Positions 12,090 through 23,730 of a stretch of DNA of 64,000 nt are shown in pieces (within the stretch, counting starts at the first letter, position 1; each line of letters starts with the position of its first letter). This DNA comes from Sceloporus undulatus (taxonomy: Eukaryota > Chordata > Lepidosauria > Squamata > Phrynosomatidae). The position numbers and the translations under genes were made by a program. Location: contig NC_056525.1 of assembly GCF_019175285.1 (NCBI RefSeq), positions 118,901,849-118,965,848 on the forward strand, read 5' to 3'. Below the pieces are notes generated by a model. The model saw only the letters and a list, made by a program, of their open reading frames with translations, was not told where the DNA came from and did no database searches.

Positions 12090-12680
12090 AACTTTTGGAA
12101 TGTGGAATGTGAAAGGCAGGCAAACCAGACCTAATAAAACAAGAACTGGAACATGTAAACATTGCAATATTTGGGGTGAGTGAGCTAAAATGGACAGGAA
12201 TGGGACATTTTGAGTCAGATAATTGCACAGAATTTTACTTGGTAAATGAAAATTAGAGAAGAAATGGGGTGGCATTAATAGTGAGGAGAGATATAGCAAA
12301 AGCAATCAAAAGATATAATGTAATGTCTGATCAAATAATAAAAATAAGACTTCAGGAAAAATACATTGGTACAACCATAATCCAAATTTATGCTCTAACT
12401 GCAGAGGCAGAAGAAGATGAAACTGGCAGAAGAACTAGGAGAACTACTATAATAATTAATACAGACAAATAGAAGATGAAAACCAAAAAATATAGAACAA
12501 GGAACCTCTTCCACAAGATCCAGGAACTGAAAGGGAAATTTAAACCAAGAATGGATATGCTATACAACAAGCAGGGGAACACACTACATGACCAAGTATA
12601 AATAAGAATAAAATCAAAAGTTTTCATAAATTGACAGCAGCTAACAACACAATATTCAGAATCAAGGCAACATTCCACTG
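12090..12680 (+). mobile_element. RTE/BovB LINE, endonuclease region fragment
   Basis: Frames on + read as the start of BovB ORF2: GMWNV near 12100, a block like LGVSELKWTGMGHF near 12170-12215, then RRNGVALIVRRDIAKAIKRY, and KEKYIGTTIIQIYAL at 12355-12400. After about 12470 it jumps to a later part resembling KIQELKGKFKPRMDM, which implies an internal deletion. Several stops and frameshifts make it a pseudogene. Sequence upstream from about 11800 may be its 5' region. Confidence 0.75.
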
Positions 12681-15600
12681 AAAAGAATAAGGTTGATGAA
12701 CTGTAAGTTAAGAGAAACATATTTTGCCCCAAAGCATGTTTTAAAGTAACCGTTCAGGCAGTGACATATCATGGGATTATTTCAGAACAAAGAATCTTTT
12801 TCTGACCTCAACCTCATACAATAAAAGCACTTGATCTTCCTCTAGTCTATGAAATACATAACTGACTATATTAGCATAGTACATTTTCATCTCATCTGTT
12901 CTCACATGGTTCCTAAGGAAAAGAGGGGGTCATCTTGCTGTAGGGATATGATATTTTCCTTTTTAAATTTTCTCAAGAAGAATTTTGTGCTTTTATTGGG
13001 AGGGAGATTGTTCATAAGTAAAGTATACAGTATTTTACTAAATATATTAAACGCCAAATGCACAAACCACATATATTCTGTGTATCATGAGTCTTGGGGT
13101 GATCTAGTGGAAAAATTCCATATGTTCTTATCAATTTTGCAGTCCTATGTAATATGTTCAATGCATTGTCTGTATTGGATAGATAGTGTCAGTTTGTCCA
13201 ATACATAAACTGGTGTTTTTTTCATACAAGGTTGGAAAGGGATTCTTATGAAAGTTCCTTGAACAATGCAGCCTTCTGAAAAATGTTAATAGATGAATAT
13301 TCAGATAATGGACATATTACACAAGACTGCAAAACTGAGGGTCATAAAATCTGTTTTAAAAATGTGTGCTGTTTTTATAGAAATGTGGCACTCTAAATCC
13401 AAAAATGATCTCAGATTTGCTCCCATCACATACTGTTTTTTTAACAACTTGTTTTTATATTTCTGTGTTGTAATACGTGACTATATTAAATGATTCTGCA
13501 AGAGTAAGAAAGGGATTAAAGTCTTCTAATAGACTTTCAAAACATTTTAATTCACTGCTATGAAACTGAAAATTCCATTCAAAGGCACTAAAAGAAATTG
13601 CAGTGTAACATCAGTGTCTGCACTTAATCAAAGCTGAATAACAACTAAATTGATTTTTAAAACATGAAATTTTTTAAAAAATGAAAGAACTATGTGTGGC
13701 ATAACATTTTTATTGTATTTTTCAAATTAAGCACCCAAAATACATTTTAAAAAGCTTTTAAACATTTATTGCAGGCTTGTGTTATATTCAAAATCAACCT
13801 CTGCATCTTATCAAAGAACATCTAACTGTTAGTACAATTGGTAATGTATGCTTAATCATATTTTAGGCCATTCCCATTAGTGGTGGGTGCTTCATGTTCT
13901 GCTAGTTATCCATCTATGTTCATTGGAAATTGTAGAGTGCCATCAGCTACCCAATGCTGAAACATCATGATCAGTTTGAGGTTTTCTTTCTTCTTCTTCT
14001 CTGGTTATATCTATGTATTAAATCCTTTAAACCACTGGGAAGCCTGGCATTTCATTAGCCTGGGCTAATTAACAGAATTTACTAATTCCTTTATGGTAAT
14101 CCTCTTACCTGTCCAGAGCTATTTCTGTTAGGGTCATCATGATCTCAGTGCCTAAATCTCTACCCAGATCTAGCTATCTTCAAGTGTACGTCAGCCAGGG
14201 TCTCAAATTCACTTGAGCCTCCATCAGTCAAGGACATTGGTAGTTATACTGGAAACAGTGGAACACCTAGAAAGCTGAGAACCTGCACTCACAAGGTAAT
14301 GTTCTCCTTTTTGCTGGCTTCTTTATTTATTTCTACAACAATTTCAACCAATTCACACAGTGCTATATAGTTTCATAAGAGGGGAAATTGTTTCACCCTA
14401 CCGTTTAAATCAATATTTCCCCCTGAGCAATGTGTCTTTTGCAGTTTTTTTATTATGTCTGCCTCAGTGAAGTGATGGATGCCAAGCTCATTCGCATAAA
14501 AGAATTTAGCTGACACCTCATACACACTTATCTGACACCCCTGATCACTAATGCATTTATTCACAATCCAATTCGTGAAACTAATTTTTCATAAACTGCC
14601 TTATTTAATTGATCCATTTAGAATGCTAAGATTACCAAAATGTTAACTGACAGTGCAGTTCTATGGAGATCAAATCAGAAGTAAGTTTCCAATTGAATTC
14701 ATCAGGTTATTTTCAGGTAAATGTGTACTGGACTGTAAACCAAGATGCTAACTGTACTAAAAGAGTAAAACAGTAAAATCTATGCTAGCTTTTGTTTTTG
14801 AAATTCTTATTTATATCATAGCAAGTTACGACTCTTCTTTTGAAAATCTGCATTGTTCCCAGTTTTTTACATACATTTTTACATTAGGCTTGGATTAAGT
14901 CTGCTGGCCTCTATGTTGTCATTCTAGGTCTTAAATGTTGTTTTTCTTTGCTCCTTTCCTTTTATTTATTACACCAGTGACATATCAGTGTTATGGTGAT
15001 AGGAGGTTTCTCTGTGTGTCCAGTTGGTCCAGATAAACAGGGCTCAGAGCAAATGGTGCCTTGCTGTCAACCCCTTAGTATGGAGCTAGTATGTTTTAAG
15101 CAAGTGCATTGGATCCAAGCCATTGCTTTGTGAATGAAGTTGCAACCTGCTTCAGTGTGCTCCAGATAGCCCTCCCACTAGCTATAACTCTAAAAGCTAC
15201 CATAGGGGACCTGGATCCCTACAAAACAGTATGCAATGGGGCAGAGGGACTGCCAGCTGGTGTATACATTTGTGATTATCACCTTGCCCTTTATTATGCA
15301 AGTGAAGCATGAAAGCACAATTTTCTGAAAGTAGAAAAGTAAGCTTTCTTCCTTGCATTGGTTTTCCCTCTTTCTCTTTTACTACAAGGAATGCTTGAGT
15401 GCCCATTTTAAGTCCTTAACAAACTCATCTACTGGATTGAAAATTGCACCGCCCAAAAATGATAGTGTGGTTGCCAACTAAATGATACTCACTTGGCTAG
15501 TCTGGGAAATAGTCTGACCAGTAAAATATTCTGTCAACCATTTGAAAAAAAACACACACTAATGGCCCAGTTTTATGCATCTGCTCAGATTTAGGCATCT

Positions 15601-16388
15601 TTGATCTCTCTAGAATATACTTCCAGAGTTGAATAAGGTTTAAACAAGCTTGGAGAAAATAAATGTAAATAAATGTAGGAAATGATGCTTGTGCTTCCAC
15701 AGGAACAAAAACTCCATTTAAATCTGTATCTTCTGATCATCATGAACAATGTTCAAAAACCATTTTACCCACATACATTTAAAGTACATTAATCCTAATC
15801 CATAGAGCACCTGTTAGCAAGCATACAAAGTGGAAATGCCCAGATAAAGCAAAATTTTGGCCAGATGTTTTCTCTGAAATCATTAAAATCACGGGCCAGA
15901 TATTTCTTTGTCACTATCAATTGTTCTTTTATCTCTCTTTCCCAAAGATGATATACAACTATCACACAAAGACCTTATTATATTTTTAAGGCTGGCAGCA
16001 AGACTAGAAATCATTTTGGTATGGAAAGATCTTAAAAGATCCTCATTAGATCACTGGTGTACACATATCTAGAATATTGCACTTATATTAAAAAAAAACC
16101 CTAACAACCGCAGAAGTAAAATTTATTTAAAATTTAAACTTATTAGATAATTTATGGTACCTGGTTTCTATATTTTAACTTTGCCATCAATAATTCTGAT
16201 AATTGTCCTTCAAGGTCCCACACAAATTTGTGGAGTGGTGTATCCTGATATAAAAAGACAGGCCATGCTGTGACTTATACATTTGTTATTGTCCATTTTA
16301 ATTTCTTATGTTAAGACTACCTGTACTGTATATGTAATTTATTTTTTCTTGTCTTTTATTCAAGGATATAATTTCTGTTGTATGGTCA
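12681..16388. other. Long AT-rich intergenic tract, nothing recognised
   Basis: About 3.7 kb with no gene, RNA gene or repeat that I can name. The stretch 14950-15310 is slightly GC-richer and could be an unnamed repeat. Confidence 0.45.
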
Positions 16389-16420
16389 GTATATGTGTGT
16401 GTGTACACACACACATTTAT
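16389..16420. repeat. Palindromic (GT)n(AC)n
   Basis: TATGTGTGTGTGTACACACA plus further CA units forms a self-complementary dinucleotide tract. Confidence 0.85.
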
Positions 16421-17104
16421 ATGCAACAGCTTGTTGTCTTGATAGTGTGTGGGGGGATTTATCTCACATGATGGGGTGAGGAGCCTCACCTCCCCATTTG
16501 GACCATGAGCCACCAATGAGTTGTACCTAACTTTGTTCATGAGTCATCATATTGTGCCCAGCAAAATCACATAACTCCACCAAAATTTAATCCCAAGAAG
16601 GGATGTAAATCTTCATAGGCATGATTTCTGCTGATGAAAAATCCTATAGGATTCTTCCTACTTCATGAGAGCATGAAAATTTCTGCACAGTTCTCAATTA
16701 CTATCCTCACTTTAGTTGACATTTGTGCAGAAAACACATTTTCTGTGCAGAATCTGTGATTTTCATTTCCTCTTCAGGAAACATCTTTTCTCCACCGAAA
16801 AGAAAACAAGTTTTCTGCAATGTGTATTTCTGTGCAGATGAATACCTATCAAAATGCAAAGAATCTCATGGCAGCCTTGCCGTAGCCTTTGTTCTTCCCA
16901 ATAGGATGTCTCTAACATTGGTAAACTCTTTCTTAGCCTGGAACTGATCAATAATTAATAGTTTTTTTCCTGCTACTGAATCACACAATTCTGCTGCAAC
17001 TCTGCCTTTACCCTGACAATTTCCGTCCTCCTTCTGTTCTTTTCTGAATAATCCTGATCAGTTAATATTCAAATGATACCTTAAAAGGGTCTGTATCTGG
17101 AGTC

Positions 17105-17703
17105 CCATACCCTTCAACCTTCCCAGTTTGGCAGGGACAGTCCCAATTAATGTTCTGTCTTTTTCAGCAGCTTTTGAAATGCCTCAGGATTTCTGTCCTC
17201 TTCCCACTTTTCCCCTTTGTCCTGAGTTTACTTCAGTTGGTGCAAACTGAGTTCAAAGTGCAAAAGTAGTTTGCATTCTGTTAACTCTGCCAAGAGGAGA
17301 AAAGAGGAGGAGGCAGAATCTTGCTCTTCCCGGTAGATTGGGCAAAAGCAAACTGCTGCAGCCACTGCAATCTTGTACAGTGAGCTCTTGGTATTCACTG
17401 GGATTTGGTTCCAGAACACCCTGTATATACCAAAATCCATGGGTTCTTAGGCCCCATTATATACAATGGCATAGTAAAATGGTGTCCCTTATGTAAAATG
17501 ACAAAATCAAGGTTTGCTTCTTAGATGTTAAGTATTTTTTTAAATCATTTCAAGCTGTGAATCCGTGGATAAAAAAATTCATGGATACAGAGGGCCAAGT
17601 GTATGTTCTTCCTAATCAGTAACATTTGTTATCTTGACCACACTCTGATATTGTTTGACTACATGTATCCTGGTTTTCATCTATGAAATATTGGAGTGTA
17701 TGG
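17105..17703. mobile_element. DNA transposon with CCATACCCTTCAAC ends, copy 1, hosting a mariner MITE
   Basis: Left end CCATACCCTTCAACCTTCCC; right end ATATTGGAGTGTATGG is its inverted repeat. Same internal blocks (GGGACAGTCCCAATT, GTTCAAAGTGCAAAAGTAG, TTGCTCTTCCCGGTAG) as the 54.6-kb copy. The sequence is interrupted at 17378-17601 by a mariner-like MITE, after which GTTCTTCCTAATC resumes the element. Confidence 0.7.
17378..17601. mobile_element. Mariner-like MITE nested in the 17.1-kb element
   Basis: Starts after GTA with CAGTGAGCTCTTGGTATTC and ends GAGGGCCAAGTG before TA. It has GGTGTCCCTTATGTAAAATG and AAAATCAAGGTTTGC, the diagnostic core of this family, and a TA duplication. Confidence 0.8.
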
Positions 17704-19020
17704 CGTTCCACTTGCATAAGAGAGTTTTTCTCTCAAGTAAACTGAGATTCTTTGATACACCTTAAATTCATGTTTAAAGCTGATGTCCTCTTTCAGATAC
17801 ATGTGGGATCAGGCATTGGGAGTTGCAATGGGAGCAGGGCCTGGAATCGTTCAGGGAGGCCATCTTATTGAAGTGCCTTTCTGTTGGATCCTACTTGATC
17901 CTCAATCTGCGGAAACATCATGCCTTTCCAAACCATTCCACTTTTAAAATAATTATTCGGTGTTCTGTGTGTGTTTGTTCATATATGTGTCTCACACCCC
18001 ACTGCTGTAAAATCATTTTGTAAATTGGAAGGTTGTGTATGCCTTTAGTTGAACTTTATTTATAAAAAGCTGATTTGCTCTGGCCTAGTTTATATCTGTT
18101 GTGCCAGTGTCACTACACTACCTTGTATGTTACAAAATCAAAAGCATTAGCTATTAAAGGAGGCATATGTGTCCCCCCAGTAACTAAGATGATGTCTAGT
18201 TAGGTCAAAGAGAGATTGACCCAAAATTTTAAGTATATTGTGTTTACTTCTTGGCTTTATCTTGGCTTCTCTCCTGTTATAAAGCCTTCAGTCCCAAATG
18301 TAAAGGTTTGATATTTGTGTCCATATTGACAAATTCTACTTAATATGTAAGATTTGGGGGATATCAAATTTTCTTTCAATAAAAATGCAAACATGTCACA
18401 GACATTTATGTGTGAATACTGTTACCAAAATGTAGTTGACTGGCATGTGTCCAGAAAGGTGAGAAACAGCTCTTTTGCTGATCAATCAAACATTCATCAG
18501 GGATTGCAAGCAGTCAAATATGAACATTTCTGCAACACAAACAGGCTGGTATCCTTTGGATTTATCCTAACTAGAGTAAATCCATTCAAACAATTGTTAA
18601 ATTGGGAGTCAACAAGTAGGTGGTTCAGTGGGTCAACTCTTCTCAGGACTTACAAAAAGATTTAGGGTGCAAAATAGTAAATGTCACCCATTTCACATTG
18701 TGTAGGCTGCTTTCTTCCACTGTTTTCTCTGGTCAAACAGATTTTGCAGGTTCTTGAAGCATCACAAAAACCTGCAGACTGAGCATGCACATATAAACAA
18801 CGATGCCCTCCATAATGCTACTTTTAGCTCTTTGGCTCTTTCTCTTGGAGAAAGGCTTCCTTGACAATTGTTTGAATGACTTGGGATCCAATACTATGCA
18901 GGGACATTAGGGAATCTTCCGAAAATGGTACACAACTATTGTTTCGGTAGTTTAACATATACATAAATTTTTTTGCCTGCCAGCAACCATATGCTGTTTA
19001 AAATATATTAATTTGTCTTT
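17704..19020. other. AT-rich intergenic, nothing recognised
   Basis: Two frames of 66 and 103 codons (17823-18023, 18354-18665) show no family resemblance. Confidence 0.5.
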
Positions 19021-19202
19021 TAACGTATACATGAAAACACTGGAAGAAATTGTCCATAGTTTTGGGGTTCAGTGTCACCAATATGCTGATGGCATTCAAC
19101 TCTGTCTATCCATCTAACTCTCAGGAAGCTGTTGTGGTGCTAAACTATTTGCTGTTGCCAGTAATGGACTGGATGAGAGTAAACGAATTGAAGCTTAGTC
19201 CA

Positions 19203-19410
19203 CACAATACTGCACTGCACTGTTATACTGCTATTATTCCACTTTTGCCAAGGTGGCTGCCTCCTGGGGAATCCTGGGATTTTCAGTTTAGAGAAGGGAA
19301 ATTAGCATTCTCAAAGAGCTTTTAGACCTCATGAAACTACCAACTCCAGAATGCCACAGGAGAGAGTCATAGCAATAAAAGAGGTATAATAGTGCTTATA
19401 ACAGTGTAAC
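19203..19410. mobile_element. Palindromic MITE nested in L2 (first)
   Basis: CACTGTTATACTGCTATTAT on the left is mirrored by ATAATAGTGCTTATAACAGTG on the right. The core has GGTGGCTGCCTCCTGGGGAA. Same family as the copy about 0.9 kb downstream. Confidence 0.7.
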
Positions 19411-20129
19411 AATATTATTCTAATTGGTTTAAGCTTCAGTTTGGTTACTCTCATTTAGTCCTTTATTGGCAACAGAAACTAGTTTAGGATCAAAAACAAG
19501 TTCCTGGGAATTAGATAGAAGAGGCTCTTGGTCGGTTGGAAATCTGATATGGAAATAGGGATTCAGCCTGTACTGGATGGATTACACTCCCTCTGAAATC
19601 TTGGGTTTGTAACTTGGGAGCATCCTGGATTCAATACTGAGTCTGGAGGTCTGGCTTTCAGTGGTGATCTGGAGTGCATTTGCACAATTAAAACAAATGT
19701 GCCCATTCCTGAAGATGTCAGATCTGGTTATAGTGACACGTGCCTTGATTTTATCCTATTTGGACTACTGTGGTACACTCTACATGGGGCTGCCCTTGAA
19801 ACTGATCAGAAACTTCAGCAGGTCCAAAATGCTGCAGCTATACTTCTGATCAAAGCTGATTATACAAAGTGTATAATTCTTTTGTTGAAGTATCTTCATG
19901 GGCTGCCAATCCATTTCTGTGTACATTTCAAAATGCTGGTTATGAACTATATTATCTAAAAGATGGTATCTCCTCATATGAGCCGGTTTAAATCTTTCAA
20001 TCTTCAGAGGAGGACTTTCTCTCAGTCCCATCACCATCCCAGATTTGTTTTGAGAGGACACAGGAACGAACCTTAATAGTGGCTACTGCTAGGCTATGGA
20101 ACTCATTCTCAAAGGTGACACAACACATT

Positions 20130-20340
20130 ACTGCACTACACTCTTATAGCGCTGCTATTCCACTTTTACTGCCCTGGCTGCCTCCTGTTGCATTCTGAGG
20201 TTTGTAGTTCAGTGAGGCCTAAGAGCTCCCTGGCAGAGAATTCTAAATTCCTCTCCCTAAATTGCAATTCCCAGAATGCAACAGGAGGCAGCCAGGCCAG
20301 TTAAAGTGGAATAGCAGTGCTATAAGAGTGTAGTACAGTG
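20130..20340. mobile_element. Palindromic MITE nested in L2 (second)
   Basis: Left arm CTGCACTACACTCTTATAGC; right arm read inward CTGTACTACACTCTTATAGC. Both continue with CTATTCCACTTTAACTGGCC-like and GGCTGCCTCCTGTTGCATTC sequence, so each arm is about 90 bp and nearly the whole 211-bp element folds into a hairpin. Confidence 0.85.
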
Positions 20341-20689
20341 ATCTACTCAGTTGGCACTGTTTCTTCATACTTTTTGCCAGTACGCAAAGGACTTCTTATT
20401 TAATTAGAACTTCAGTTTTTAATTGTTGGGCTAGAAGGGTGTTCAATGGGTGTGCAGTATTTTATGCTAAGTGTTAACATGAGTTGAATGTATTCTTAAT
20501 TGTTTTAAATGGATAGGGTGATTAATGATTTTTTAAAATTTTGTATTATATATTGTCTTAGCTATTTTATTTGCACTTATATCATAAGCCACTTTAGGTC
20601 CCATACTGGGAAGAAGTATGGTTTCTCCTTACTGGACATCAAATAAATAAATAAATAAATAAATAAGGTGGTGAAGTTCCCATGGCTGC

Positions 20690-20985
20690 AATCTGTAATT
20701 TTACAATTACAGAGCTACTTCACTAACTTAATACACAGCAGTGCTAGTGAACTGCAACAGTGCACAATGGGACACTGTATGAGATGCCTCATTGTGCAAT
20801 AGTGCCTCCCATTGTGCACGGGATACCTTGTGTATCGGAACATGGTGTGCAAAGGCCATGCTGCTGGCTCGACCTGTGCAGTGCTTCCAATGGTGTAGCT
20901 ACATCTCCCCTCCCCTCCATAGACTGTCAACATTGTGCAATGGCGTATTCAACATTATGCGCCAGTGTAACTTCCCAACAGGATG
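20690..20985. repeat. Unidentified segment with repeated ATTGTGCA motifs
   Basis: GTGCACAATGGGAC, CATTGTGCAATAG, CCCATTGTGCACGGG and ACATTGTGCAATGGCG recur within 200 bp on both strands. I cannot name the family. Confidence 0.45.
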
Positions 20986-21029
20986 CCAGACACATTGTTT
21001 CAAAACCAACCTGTCATCCCTTTGTACAT

Positions 21030-21214
21030 CTCTTGGAGGAACAGAAGAACCAGCAGGATCTGCTGGACTTGGTCACCTTCTCCACTGCCATTTTCTTCTC
21101 CTTGTGTGTCATGTCTTTTTATATGGTAAGATTGAGGGCAGGGAATTATCAAAGTATCAGTCTGTAAACCACTCTGAGAGACTTTGAGGCTGATGAATGG
21201 GGTATAAATACTCT
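21030..21214 (+). mobile_element. L2-type 3' tail element (LINE end or L2-driven SINE)
   Basis: GATCTGCTGGACTTGGTCAC, then GAGGGCAGGGAATTATC, GTAAACCACTCTGAGAGACT and GGGGTATAAATA. The same series of blocks occurs at 55255-55416, so this is a dispersed 3' end. A microsatellite tail follows. Confidence 0.65.
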
Positions 21215-21267
21215 GAATGAATGAATGAATGAATGAATGAATGAATGAATGAATGAATGAATGAATG
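21215..21267. repeat. (GAAT)n microsatellite
   Basis: About 13 near-perfect GAAT units, probably grown from the tail of the preceding element. Confidence 0.97.
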
Positions 21268-21487
21268 CTCATTCTGTCTTCCTTTGCTATGCAGTAGGCC
21301 TCTGATTAACAAACCAATGTATCATATATGTAGCAATCAACATATAGGATCTCACTGTTCTCTTCATTTATAGTGTTCCCCTTGAAATATTGTCTAACAA
21401 TATAGTCAGTGGAGTAACTCTCAATTCAGTCCAGTCTTGACAATCGTGGTCCAATATCATATTACTAGGTGGCATTATCACCAAATA

Positions 21488-21715
21488 CAGCGGACCCTTG
21501 TTATATGCTGGGGTTTGGTTCCAAGATCCCCTGTGTATAACAAAATCTGTGTATGCTCAAATCCCATTAATATAATGACAGAGCAAAATGGTGTCCCTTA
21601 TAAAAAATGGAAAATCAAGGTTTGATATTTGAAATTTATACTTTTTTTGAACATGTTCAAACCGTGTATGCTTGAATCCTTGTATAAAAAATCTGTGTAT
21701 AAGAAGGGCCAACTG
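21488..21715. mobile_element. Mariner-like MITE
   Basis: Flanked by TA on both sides (AAATA|CAG...CTG|TACTG). Ends CAGCGGACCCTTG and AAGGGCCAACTG; core GGTGTCCCTTATAAAAAATG and AAAATCAAGGTTTG. Confidence 0.85.
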
Positions 21716-21744
21716 TACTGGCAAATGTGCCTCTTCCATTTCTA

Positions 21745-21956
21745 CAGTAAGCCCTCTATATCCACAGATTCTTATCCACAGATTCAACCAGCCATGGTTC
21801 AAAAATATTCAGAAAAAGAATTTCCAAAAGCAAACCTTAATGTTTTTTGTTTTGTTTTATATAAGGAAGCCTCTTTTACTATGTCACTGTATATAATGGA
21901 ATTTGAGCATCCACAGATGTTGAAACCAAACACCAGCATATATCAAGGGCCCACTG
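21745..21956. mobile_element. Mariner-like MITE, opposite orientation to its neighbour
   Basis: CAGTAAGCCCTCTATATCC at the left and CAAGGGCCCACTG at the right, each next to TA. The core AAAAGCAAACCTTAATG is the reverse complement of the element ending 30 bp upstream, so the two lie head to head. Confidence 0.85.
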
Positions 21957-21959
21957 TAA

Positions 21960-22640
21960 AATACAAAGAGAGCCCAAAGACAATTAGAAACATTTTAGAT
22001 ATTTTGATTCATAGGCATATGATTAAGATTTTAGAGAAAGATTTTCCCTTGAGTCCACAACTTTTACTATTAAACAAACATCCAGCCTTGAAAAAAGAGT
22101 TTGAAAAGAAAAACTGCAGAGTGATCCTTTATATGGTGACAGCTGTGATGAGTCAATATGCACAAAAATGGAAAACAGAATTTGCTTATGTTTGAAGATT
22201 GGATGTTGAAATTAACTGATATAATGGGGGGGGGACAAATTTTCAAAACCAGTTTTTAAAACTGACTAACAAACCTTAAAAAATGTGGAGGAGAATGGAC
22301 TTAAGTTAGAAACTACTGGAAAAAGATGTTCAAATTTGCAAAACATCAGTTAAAAAATATAGCATGTAGTTGAAAGAAGGATTTAGAGGAATATGAGAAT
22401 AGAGAAAGAAGATACATAAATGGTAGAAAATAACAATAATTGATCATTATAGTGCAAATCTAATAAATTATTTAGAAATTCAACTGGGTGAGATGAGAAG
22501 TTAAAAATACATTCAATAAATCAGATGCAATTTGGTACTATAAACTTTCAAAACAATGTCATAATTTGATATGTACTTTCCATCTTGATAAATTTGTTTT
22601 ATAAGTGCTTTAGTGTTTTAATGTTTTTAGTTATAAATAT
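21960..22640 (+). mobile_element. L1-clade LINE, extreme 3' end
   Basis: The frame after 21970 reads ILEKDFPLSPQLLLLNKHPA, then ILYMVTAVMSQYAQKWKTEF, and after a frame change a block like EDWMLKLTDIM. This is the C-terminal region of tetrapod L1 ORF2 (compare ILYMLTAARL and YAQKWK). An A/T-rich 3' UTR follows. Dead, 5'-truncated copy. Confidence 0.6.
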
Positions 22641-23554
22641 ATGTGTGGTTTAATATAAAGACGCATTTTAGAGAGTTTGATAACCAATTAGATGTTCTCC
22701 CATGAATTAACACCCAGTATATACTCAAGGGTATTCATATAAAGATATTTCAATAAAATTTAAAATATCTTTTCCAAATTTTCTTTCCCATTTTTCTTTA
22801 CCCCTCTAATTTTCTTGTGTGTTTCCCCCCCACAATTTTCCAATGTATTTGGTTGCTGTCCTATAATGTTATGGCAGTGTATTCCCAAATGCAGTGTGGG
22901 GTGGATATGAAATAAGTTCATCCTTAACCAAATAAAGAGACGCAAGAACAAGATCACAAGGAAATACAAAATTAAAACATCAAGGAAAAATGGACCAAAG
23001 TATTAAAGGATAATTTAAAAGACATAAAGAATTATAAAAGTTCTAGCAAGGAATATGCAGAGACAGACAGAGATAATCATCTGGCCATTATTATGATTTT
23101 AAAATAAGATCCTGCTTCTACATGATTTTAAAATCAGTTTAGTACTTTTAAAACTTAATATTTTCTATTATTAACATGTTTATAACTTAGATCCCCAGTT
23201 AGTCATATTTAGAGCAGACCCATTAAAATCAATGGCATTTTATTTAATCATGACTAACATAGGACCCTTTTATTACAAAGGATATGTTCGAAATAAAACT
23301 ATTAGTGAGTCCAGATGAGCCTTTTATTATGCCATCATTCTTATGCATTCAATTTTATTGGGGACTTCACATGTCTACAGCTCATAATCCTCCCTTGTTT
23401 TACTTTGCTGCTCATAATGTAATGCCCTCTAATTGCTAGCATGAGGAAACCTCCATCTGGTGTGCTAAATTTGGATCCAGCCAAAGGTATCTCACTTTTG
23501 GATAATAACGGATTTATTTATTTTCTGAACTTCAGTGTTATCCAATAGTGCATT
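22641..23554. other. AT-rich intergenic, possibly more L1-derived DNA
   Basis: A-rich stretch at 22920-23060 resembles L1 coding composition, but no motif is certain. Confidence 0.4.
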
Positions 23555-23730
23555 GTGTATGTACATGTGCCTTCAAGTCTTCTATTGACTTATGGTGACC
23601 CCATGATTTTTTCATAGAGTTTTCTTAAGCAGTGTTTTTACCAGTGTGTTTTTACCTGGTATTTGTTGGCAGTCTCCCATTCAGTACTAACCAGGGCTGA
23701 CCCTGCTTAGCTTACCAGATCAGACAGAAT
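23555..23730 (-). mobile_element. 5S-Sauria SINE (5S rRNA-derived head, BovB-type tail)
   Basis: On + it reads GTGCCTTCAAGTCTTCTATT, GACTTATGGTGACCCCATGA (the Sauria/BovB tail), then AGTCTCCCATTCAGTACTAA, CCAGGGCTGACCCTGCTTAG and CAGATCAGAC. The last three are the complement of the internal part of 5S rRNA, including its polymerase III control region. It is therefore a SINE3-class element on the - strand, not a 5S gene. Confidence 0.8.

Larger units (their letters stand above)
19025..20666 (+). mobile_element. L2 LINE, 3' half, with two MITE insertions
   Basis: On + it carries the L2 reverse-transcriptase end: CHQYADGIQLC (the YADD box, changed to YADG), DWMRVNELKLSP, LDYCGTLYMGLPLK and the downstream HGLPIHFCVHFKMLVMNY. 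A noncoding tail with ATAAGCCACTTTAGGTCC and (AATA)n follows. It is interrupted by palindromic MITEs at about 19203-19410 and 20130-20340. Stops and frameshifts make it a dead 5'-truncated copy. Confidence 0.85.

Noticed and set aside
21215-21267. CRISPR-like array
   Set aside because: Simple tetranucleotide repeats without spacers, in a vertebrate genome. The same holds for 9688-9726, 53807-53855 and 55427-55481.
21629-22195. 188-codon open frame, the longest on + apart from PDC exon 3
   Set aside because: It runs across two mariner MITEs into an L1 C-terminus; a chance fusion of three repeats, not a gene.
23655-23730. 5S rRNA gene
   Set aside because: Only the internal part of 5S is present, diverged and fused to a SINE tail; a 5S-Sauria SINE explains it.
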